Positions 55,468 through 64,000 of a DNA stretch of 64,000 bases are shown here, one piece after another. The translations under genes were made by a program, and so were the position numbers. Under the pieces are notes generated by a model. That model did not search any database, was not told where the DNA came from, and was given only the letters and a program-made list of their open reading frames with translations. The stretch lies in assembly GCA_029582265.1 (NCBI GenBank), contig CM055830.1, positions 27,474,530 to 27,538,529 of the forward strand. Direction: 5' to 3'. Every line of letters starts with the position of its first letter. Within the stretch, counting starts at the first letter, position 1. This stretch comes from Zoroaster sp. YZ-2022 (Eukaryota > Echinodermata > Asteroidea > Forcipulatida > Zoroasteridae).

Positions 55468-56305
55468 GTATCCTCCTCACCATGCAAAGCTACAAGTTTT
55501 ACCTATTCTCCATTTGTTTGCTAATAATAGGGCCATGTTGTCCAGTGAATGGGTGAATTAGTATACGGGCGACATGAAGAAGTTGCACTGCCTTTTTGAA
55601 GGAGTTGGGAGAAAATTACGTTTAGAAATATTTTACAGTGGGTTTAGAAAAATACATATGTGGTATATTTCCCCTATGAAATAACCTCGTTAAAAGTGGG
55701 AAAAGGGTAAGTTATTATTATATGATTAGAGCTCTTCTTTAATCTGAAAAGCTTAGTGAATAACCCTTTCAAGCCAATTTTAACGCTAACAAGGCACTTA
55801 TCAATCGGATGTTATTTAGAAACATAAACTTTGTGTAGTATTTTTGTAAAATGCATTGATCATTTCGACAAGGGAGTAACGATTTTGCAAAATAGACAGT
55901 TAACATTTCACACAAAATGTGCACATTGACTGGTGCTCTGTTTTATATTTTTGCAAAATTGTCTACTTAGCAGCTCTGTGAAATTTGTCCCTGGTAACCG
56001 GTATAGACGCGTCATCCTTGTTTTTGACTGTTTCACTGGTGGTTACTTCGAAATCCGACATTTCATTTGGCAATATTTAACTGCCTCAAAACAAAAGAAG
56101 AAAAAAGAAAAACAAAAACCTTAAAATGAAACTTCAGAGGCATGTTTTAATTTTTTTCTTCAGTTTTGTGTTTTTTCCCAGTAAAAGTAGCCCTGAAATT
56201 AATTGTTGACGGATCACGTCATAAATTCATGTCGGCATTGAATTACAGTTAAAACATACATTGTGACAATTATTTTGTGAGATATTTCATTTGAAAATAA
56301 CAATT

Positions 56306-56521
56306 TTCAGTTGAAAGACAAAATTGCAGGGAATTACGGGAAAAATAATCAAACACACTGCCGACGAATCTAAAGTTTATAGGGAAGATACAACATTGGT
56401 TCCTTTCTTTAGGAAAATAAAAATGTTCAGTTGAAAGACAAAATTGCAGGGAATTACGGGAAAAATAATCAAACACACTGCCGACGAATCTAAAGTTTAT
56501 AGGGAAGATACAACATTGGTT
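56306..56521 (+). repeat. 120-bp period direct duplication
   Basis: A 96-bp segment from TTCAGTTGAAAGACAAAATT to AGATACAACATTGGTT occurs twice without visible change. Confidence 0.92.
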
Positions 56522-59140
56522 ATGTTGACAAAACTGTTTTTACGAGGATGGTTGTACTCTCTTTTAATACAGATATAAACTGCACAACCAAACTGTGAAC
56601 GTTTCAGCTTATAACGTTGTGTCATTAAAGGGGCAGTATGGTCATGATCAGCAGGGCATGGAATCAGAGTTTAGATTGACTCGGTGACTGAAAATATTAC
56701 CCCACATGATAAGGTCATATTACCGTTGCTGCTCCATAAATGAGCCAGTAATTTTCAGTCACTGTGTTCGTCTTAAACTAGGACACCGATTCCATGCCCC
56801 GTTGAAAGTCTGCGCTGATCGTGAGGATACCGTCCCTTTAACGAGATGATAACAACATTCAGATTGTTTGCATTCATTCTAACGTGGAATTATCCGACTA
56901 AATTCGAACTTGAAATTATTTCACTTTCCTTCAAAATGACAGCACCTCAGATAAAATAGCACTAACTAACACTAAGTAAATAACACTAATTAAGTTTTAC
57001 ATCAAAATTCACCCATTTGGTAAGTTTTGAGTTATACCTTACCTTTAAAGTTGCTTATGTCGTTAAAAGTATAACCGAATTTAACCTTCTGTAACTGCAT
57101 CGATCAGTATACAATATTGTATTTTGTAATGGTTCGGAAATACATCTATGTTCACATGCAACATCGATCGTAGCAAACATCACGAGCCTATAATGATACA
57201 ATAATTGGTTTAAATCTTTAATGAACTCTCAAATTACTCTCGCACACTGCGCAATAAGAATAGTTTCTCAGTGAAACCAAACGTTTAAAGCTGCTCTCTC
57301 GTCATGTTTTTCTTGAGTTTCTTCAGCCACACATACGCGCATTCGTCATATAAGCCTAAAGTTACCGCAACATTGGTCGACTGGGGGGGGGGGGTGCATA
57401 CGTTCAAATTCTAACCAATCATAGAATATCAGTGTCTTACAGTATCATACAATGCTTAAAAAGATGATATTTATGCATGCAGCGAGAGTTGTCAGTACAC
57501 TGGTATACTAACAGTCACCACGGAAGAGTTTTCCGCTATAAAAAATATAGAGACAAAAATGGCGGATTAAAACCTATTTTCCGACCACCTCATACTCAAA
57601 GATAAGTCCAGCCAGGTGTTCCCAAACAGAACAGCAGGCACGTGCATACATGCCCTTTTTGAGCCCAAGGTTTTTTTTTTTTTTTTTTTTTTTGAATGAA
57701 TTATTATGTTCCTGTTGCGCATAGACTGCCCTGCCTAGTTGAAAGATGTCAGGATAGAATCAAATTAGAATAAATATTAGGTCAGCAGAGATGCCCCTTA
57801 CTATTCCTGTGCACGGGCCTGCATGTGCCCCTCCGCGAAACTAGATTTCACGCATGGACAAGGATCGTTTTCTAAAGACCTTATTTAATTTCGGGGGTCA
57901 GGTATTGTATCAGAGACAGGAGGAAGAGGGAGAAAAGACTTTTTGACTCAAATGGAAAAAGCAAGTTTTGGAATAAGAAGAGAATATTAGTAGCCTAACA
58001 AAAGGGGAAATAACAAGACATTTTTAGTTGATAAACTGAAAAAAGAGACTTTCAATAGAGATTTTCAAGTTTTCCAGTAATGTTCCCAATATTTTTTTCA
58101 ATGTTTCACTGTTCAATGTTATTTTCTTTGACAATAAATTGCCTAAAAATAAGTCAGTGTTTTGTTGCTTTTTATAATTGCAGCTGAATTGCATGTCTTC
58201 CAAACCTCAGTATTAAATGTGAATAATCTCATATCAGGTGATATGATACGTTTATTATAAATTTGAGACTTAAGGGGATAATTAGACTTGGTGGACTTGG
58301 TCCTTGACTATAGGCTCACTCACCACCAGATCAGATTGTAAATGAAAACCAGTCATCAACATAATCTGATCTGATTGTAATGTTAAAAACCATATTATGC
58401 GTTTTTATTAATAAATAAACGCCCAAATTTTTTTTAGCTCGCGCGCTACGCGCGCTCGCATGGAATTACACTGCCCTTTTCAGACTCTGAGCCCCTGCCC
58501 CTCTACAACCCTGTGCACGTCCCTGCAGAACAGGGTGTGAAAATTATTTGGAACGAGGTGAGTAAGAGGATGGGATATGCAGCAGGAAACATTTCCAGTT
58601 TATATATACAATCACTTTATGTATCATTCAAGCGACAAAACTGCGGCAATCTCTCTGCATACGTTTATACGTCATCGGACTAATGGCGCCGCGAAATGTC
58701 CGAACTCACCGCTAGAGGGCTATGTGTACAGAGTGGATAATAGAATTGAGCTCTGGTGGCCTAGTTAAATACTGAAATGTAAGAACAATTATAATGTAAA
58801 CATAAGGCTGCATCTCAAATACATTACTTCCAATATTGTTTTCCGCCACACTATGGAATTTAGCTTTAAAACGAGAGCATACTAATAACGTAGGTGTATG
58901 TCACCACCACCTGTGGGCGTGTCGAGGTTGGCGGAACAAAGTGGTTCGGCAATGAAAGGGGTGGACACAAAAAACGTATAGATTGAGGATAAATACCATC
59001 GCCATCGGTATTATTTGTCTCCTGTATGTAAATGTCATTCTAAACAAATACATTGACATGTCTTGATACATTTACTGAATTTATTTCATTTTAGAAAAGT
59101 GTTACCATAACACATTTTTAACGGTAAGGTAGTTAAGTAT
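56522..59140. other. Gene-free stretch
   Basis: No gene, transposon end or array is recognised apart from the poly-T run and scattered short repeats of families seen elsewhere. Confidence 0.4.
57669..57692 (+). repeat. Poly-T run
   Basis: An uninterrupted T run of about 24 bases in otherwise featureless DNA. Confidence 0.9.
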
Positions 59141-59235
59141 TTGCGGTGACACCAAATGAAGTTCTCAATTGAGTAGTAATTAGTTCTGAAAAGAACTGGA
59201 CTTTACAACTGGACGTTTAGATCAGTATGTAAGAA
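59140..59235 (+). repeat. Fragment of the GCGGTGACACCATG family
   Basis: GCGGTGACACCA, TCAATTGAGTAGTAATTAGT and TCTGAAAAGAACTGG match the left arm of the 55.2-kb palindrome, ending near GGACGTTTAGATCAGTATG. Confidence 0.75.
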
Positions 59236-59715
59236 CCAGTCTGTAAGAACAATGCTGGGCTCGTCTATATTTAAATAAGTGATACGGTACTATATTAAAT
59301 TAGTTACCCAATGCATTATGTATTAACATTTCTCTACGGCAGAGAAACGTAAATACCACAGAACGAGCCGTGGTCTTTTTTTTTCGTGCGTTGTGTTCCA
59401 GGTTGCCGCGTGGGCGTTGACTAAAGGCTAGTGTAAAGCTGTCACTTTTAAGAAAAACGTTAAGTAATTTCCAGTTGGAATTCAGAAAAGCGTTCTCTTT
59501 CCTTAATTCTTAGTAAGAAGAAATACGCAATAAATTGATGTATTTTGATTTTTTTCTCGTTAAAGTGCCAATTGGACCACACAGCACAAAATACATTAAC
59601 GGAGAACATTGCCAAATTATGTGCATTGTTTGAAAGTACAGATTTCAAACTTCTCAAATGTCCAAGTTATTCAACAACAGGACGATTATTTACGGCGTAA
59701 GTGATTTATTAATAC

Positions 59716-60195
59716 AATTGTCCCTTCGTGAAAACACTAGAAACGGCTTATTTTGCTCTCATTGTCCCTTCGTGAAAACGGAAAGGCAGCGCGCACCACT
59801 GCAGAACTATAATAGCTCCCAATTGGCACTTCGTGAAAACGGAAAAACGCCTCGCGCGTCAGTTTTGTCCTTACAGTGCGTGTACAAAACTATGCGGATT
59901 TATCGACATGTCGTGAACCAGTGTGAAGCTGGTACACGTATAATACTGGATTTGTACGCACGCTATGAGGAAGTACTTTTTGAGTTTCCACGAAGAGACA
60001 ATAAAATGTGAGCTATTGGGAAAGTTGCGTTGATTTGAGCGTTTTCTCCAAGGGATTATTGTCTTAAATTAGTGTAATTACAAAACTAATGATTTTTAGA
60101 GCCTGTAAATTTGTGGTATTGTAGATTTCATTGAAGTAATTCAGAATATCGAAAACAATTACTATTTTCCCCAATTGGCACTTCGTGAAAACGGT
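59716..60195 (+). repeat. Four dispersed CTTCGTGAAAAC boxes
   Basis: Four near-identical boxes: TTGTCCCTTCGTGAAAAC (59718), ATTGTCCCTTCGTGAAAACG (59761) and CAATTGGCACTTCGTGAAAA twice (59820, 60174). The open frame 59658-60011 runs through three of them but has no domain or splice support. Confidence 0.6.
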
Positions 60196-60980
60196 GACGA
60201 TATATCGCCCGTATTTGGTTAAGACGACCCACAAAATAGAATTTATAAAGCGAACGAATTCTGAAATATAATATCGTTGTTACACGGGGGAAAAAAATGA
60301 AAATCGGATGTAGGAAACTGTAAATAAAAGTGATATTTCAAACGCGCGTGATTCTGATTGACAGCCGCACTGGCCAATCGGAAATGGAATCGGACTGCCT
60401 ACGCCCTCGGCCCGTTACATACAATAAATTGTGTGCGACATTTTATTAATTCGATTTTTTTTAAATTTTACTGGTAATAATCCTTGATGGATTTTTTTCG
60501 TTCATTGTCTCAAACGAATGCGTATAACTTAATTCAATTCAATTCATCTTTTATTGTCCTTAAAATGGAAATTTGTATTGTCGAACCTGCTCATATATAA
60601 GATTAAAAATATTTAAATTTATTTACAAAAACTAATTATTACACCTAATAAAAAAAGAAAAAGAACTAAAAACCATATATACACAAGAGGGCATACAAAA
60701 TAAGATTCAATAAAAACAAGAGAAATTCGGGTAGGTTTGTCCGGCAAACCTCTACCCCTAAAACTCCAGAAATTAGCAATTCAAACCTTTTTTTGTTATT
60801 TTTTGTTATTTTTATTTATTTATTTTTTTACTGTCAATTCGGCCCAAACACGGACAATATATATTTTAGTTAAGTTCAGTTTATGTTCTACCCATATAAT
60901 ACAATATACAAAACATGAATTAGTAAAGAAATAAGACAGGAGTGATTAAGTGGCGGAGGTCTCCAAAAAGCAAGCCTGTA
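60190..60980 (+). repeat. Dispersed repeat family, 60-kb copy (empty site)
   Basis: It matches 49100-49995 but lacks the 280-bp insertion: here CGCACTGGCC is followed directly by AATCGG at about 60366-60381. An AT-rich insertion of about 200 bp (60530-60740) is specific to this copy. Confidence 0.78.
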
Positions 60981-62230
60981 CACCGTCAAATGGGCGGTAA
61001 ATCTTGGACGGTTCAATGTGATAAGATGGAACTTCCACAGGATGATCATTTAATATATTGATTTAAAGAAAGTAAACATACTCATATTATACGGAGTTTT
61101 GTCAATGTTACCAATGTCATGCCTCCCCTTTAAAAGGTAAAGAGAAAGTCATTATAAAACTGGCATCCGTGTCAGTGCTAAATGATTAATTATTAAAACA
61201 AACTATTATCATTTATCTGGTTTTTTGTAACCTCTTCGGAGAACGAGTAGATTAAGTTTAAATGTAAGGTATAGTGTTTGCAAAAACTTCTATTTAAAGA
61301 ACCATTACTTTAGGTGGAATCTCAATTAAACAACTAACCTTTGTGAGTTTCAGCTTAATCGAACCACACGTTTTGGGGAAAATAGGGCAATCAGTATAGC
61401 AAAATGAAAATTCAAAAAAATATAAGAAACAAATGCAAACAAATAGATTAATTGTACAGGACAACCGAATACGTTCCATATGTTTACTTTAATTCAAACT
61501 TAATTTTGTTTTCTTTATTCATGTGCGTTTCTCGTACACGTTATATAGGGCCAATCGGTCTTACTTTGTTTTGTTCATTCTCTGATTAGAATCTTTATTG
61601 GTTTTCTGACCTGGGCCTAATTCTGTAATGCGTTTTTGAAACATTTATGTTATATTGGGCTGTTTCATTATAAACTGTTTTTATTGTTTGAGTATGTCTT
61701 TATCATGTTTTATCCTGGTTTCTTATTGTCCATTCATTCATTAGTGAACCGTTTTTATAACTTTAAAAATCTATAGGAAACTAAAGTTAAACGAAGTTTA
61801 ACAAAGCGTCAATTAAGTTGCACAGATTTCACAAATGCCTGCCCAATAATGAATTTGAATGACCAAATACGCGCCGCGAAAAGCTCCTGCGCGAATTTGA
61901 ATGCTGTTCGAGTGGATTGTTAAAGTGGATGGTTATTTTGTTTAAAATCGCATGACGCAAGAGTACTATTGCCTACTCATAAAATGAAATTGAATGATGA
62001 TTTTGAGCATTATTCATTTTCGCGCGAAACAGAATGACGCGGTGTTTAAATTGGCTGCTTATTTGCCGAAATTGACCGGAAAATCTATATTATAATTCGA
62101 CAATTTGGTTATTTTGTAATTACCAAAACTATACCTTTTATGTAGCTGTATTAAAAACCCGAAGCCCATAATGACCAAACACTAATAATCAGTAAGCTTA
62201 TCAGTACACTGGTGATTTTAGGTCACCTTG
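60981..62230. other. Gene-free AT-rich stretch
   Basis: No supported feature. 61860-62050 contains several GCGCGAA/TTCGCGC words in AT-rich DNA. Confidence 0.4.
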
Positions 62231-62309
62231 TTTACAAAATATCCCCAGTGAAAGATAGGCACTCGATGAAACATCGAATGGCGGTGATATGAACTGAGAG
62301 ACTCCTGAC

Positions 62310-62427
62310 CTGCGAGGCGAAGACCCGTTGAAAAGTGGTTAGCTCCGGCAGACACGGGGTCGTCTCAACCTCTTCTTTTGGCGACACCCTCTTAATGTGT
62401 CGGTGCAACGCATAGCTTGCATCCTGC
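62310..62427 (-). other. Candidate orphan coding exon
   Basis: A 118-nt segment lies between CATCGTTTCAG and TCGCAG/GTCAGG on the minus strand. The frame reads QDASYALHRHIKRVSPKEEV then ETTPCLPELTTFQRVFASQ. Third positions are GC-rich, unlike the surroundings. It sits in a 111-codon open frame (62567-62232). No partner exon is seen, and it could belong to a gene beyond the window. Confidence 0.35.
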
Positions 62428-62681
62428 CTGAAACGATGGCTGAGCAAATCTAATACAGTCAAGTAAAAAGGTTTTGAATTAACTGCGGGAATGCAATTCC
62501 TCCTCAAAGAGAATTGACTATAAAGTAATATTGCGTCAGCGATGGGAGGATACAAGTTGACTGACATAATAATTGGTGTCTAGATGAACTTCTCTTTTAA
62601 GATTTGGGGATCGATGATGATTTGGAATCTGTGTACACAGCTGCTCACCATCGATTGTTGGGGCGGGGGGGGGGGCATATC

Positions 62682-62719
62682 AAATATAAATATAAATATA
62701 AATATAAATATAAATATAT
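62682..62719 (+). repeat. (ATAAAT)n microsatellite
   Basis: Six or more units of AAATAT directly follow a G-run. Confidence 0.9.
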
Positions 62720-64000
62720 CCCGATAAATTTACGATTCGTACGCAACACTTGCATTTTTCTAGCCTTACAAACCTATTCCTATATATTATAGGAATAGTC
62801 CTGTTATAGTCAGTTGCTGTCTTCGTCGTCGTCGTATTCATCTCCATGCGCAACTGTCGTCGTCGTTGTCATTGTCGTTTACGTAATTATCATCGTCGAT
62901 GTCGTCGTTGCCACCGCCAAGGCCGTCATGGTCATTAACCAATATTTATCGGTGTAATCCACCACCTAGTGTGTTGTCGCTTCTTACTGGCGTGAAACCC
63001 GGTGATGGGTGTATACAATATATTAACCCCTCTGTTCGACCGTTTGAACAATTAGCCGGGATACCATTCTTTAAAAACATACATATAGCTCTGCCTGTAT
63101 CCAATTCTGAAATGAAGGCAATATAGCTATAACGGTGGATGGATGATAGGATACCAACTGATCTGAATTAAACACATTTTTATTCATAAGAGTGAGAATT
63201 GATGTTTTTTAATCAGGTAATTATTAATTTTTACAGATGCCATCACCGTGGGTTAATGCGTCAAATAATGTATACACTAACATATCCAATGATGCATTTA
63301 ACATGTTTGGGGTCATTGATACGGTGAAAAGTTCACAGGTGCCTGATCCTTTTCTTGGTCAGACTGACCTGGGAAATGGCTCTGGCACTTGCAAGCTCTT
63401 TGTAGGTCAGAGTGTGTGGTGTAGCTGTTTTCAAATTTAAGGCTAGATTTGAACGGACATAGAAACGTTTCCATAAACCACCACTTATGGCGTTGGGTCC
63501 ATTGGTCAGGTTAACATTTGCCCGCCGGGTCACCGCTTTGGTCAGTGTCGATGTCCACCGATTGCCTGCGGAATTAAAAAATATGACGTCCTATTTATTC
63601 TCTTGTTTAATTCCATGTTGGCCAGGAGTCGATCCATAATACACTGGTTTTATCATACTTCACGTACACTGAGGAATAGAAAGCGATTGAAAACAGACGA
63701 CAAAGGTGAGTGCCTTAGCTTTCCACTGAGCTTGCTGCAATATTTTGCCTTGAACTATCCATTCTAACGTAATAAAGATCTATGTCTTTCAAAGTTTGTT
63801 TCCCGTACTGATGTTCAAAGGATTCCAAGATTCAAATTTTCCTTTTAACTAGGAATATATATATATCCACTGTTTTTCCAATATGTAAACAAATACCTGT
63901 GACCAAACTTAGGCTGGCACAGTTTTTGCCCAGTTTGTCAACTTTCAACTCATATTTAAAAGGTAAATATTATGCAATTCCTTTCTCCGCTGTCAATTCC
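62720..64000. other. Window end, no supported gene
   Basis: 62820-62920 is a loose GTC/ATC trinucleotide region. A TTTTTACAG acceptor precedes ATGCCATCACCG at 63239, but the following open frame (to 63440) has no convincing donor or domain. Confidence 0.3.

Noticed and set aside
59658..60011. 117-codon open frame as a gene
   Set aside because: It runs through three copies of the CTTCGTGAAAAC box and has no domain, codon bias or splice evidence.

Overview
The window looks like nuclear DNA of a marine invertebrate, probably a non-vertebrate deuterostome such as an echinoderm. This rests on spliced genes with large introns, AT-rich non-coding DNA, abundant (AT)n and trinucleotide microsatellites, a tRNA-derived SINE with an ATT tail, and dense short DNA transposons. 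The species cannot be fixed from the sequence alone. There are no bacterial-style operons and no CRISPR array.

Three protein-coding genes can be supported. (1) A small minus-strand gene (coding exons between 3891 and 2858) encodes an unidentified 73-residue protein, with AATAAA two bases past the stop. (2) A complete plus-strand TACO1/YebC-family gene (8597-15938, five exons, 405 residues) is a predicted mitochondrial translational activator; its first intron has a GC-AG boundary. (3) A large minus-strand gene (38009-23435, three coding exons, 1430 residues) encodes a charged, disordered, coiled-coil protein with twelve tandem 45-residue repeats. Its presumed promoter holds a near-perfect RFX X-box, suggesting ciliary expression. 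Genes 2 and 3 are convergent, with about 7.5 kb of repeat-rich DNA between them. From 38 kb to 64 kb I see only candidate orphan exons.

Most of the rest is mobile or repeated DNA. Bases 1-1766 are a MULE/FLYWCH-type transposase pseudogene split by a hAT element with an exact 8-bp target duplication. TACO1 introns hold a SINE, hAT, piggyBac-like and mariner-like MITEs, and two large inverted palindromic elements that flank exon 3. The 51.7-52.4 kb interval is a three-level hAT nest. A degraded non-LTR retrotransposon fragment lies at about 30.0-30.5 kb, inside intron 1 of gene 3.

The most interesting signal is at 38993-39035. A sequence beside (AT)n tracts has every core element of a minimal type I hammerhead ribozyme: CTGATGA, stem II, GAAA, a 2-bp stem III, a GUU cleavage site and a 5-bp stem I. 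Related but damaged motifs occur beside it, at 40.4 kb and in foldback repeats elsewhere. This fits a Penelope-like or retrozyme-like source of many of the repeats, although no such reverse transcriptase is visible here.
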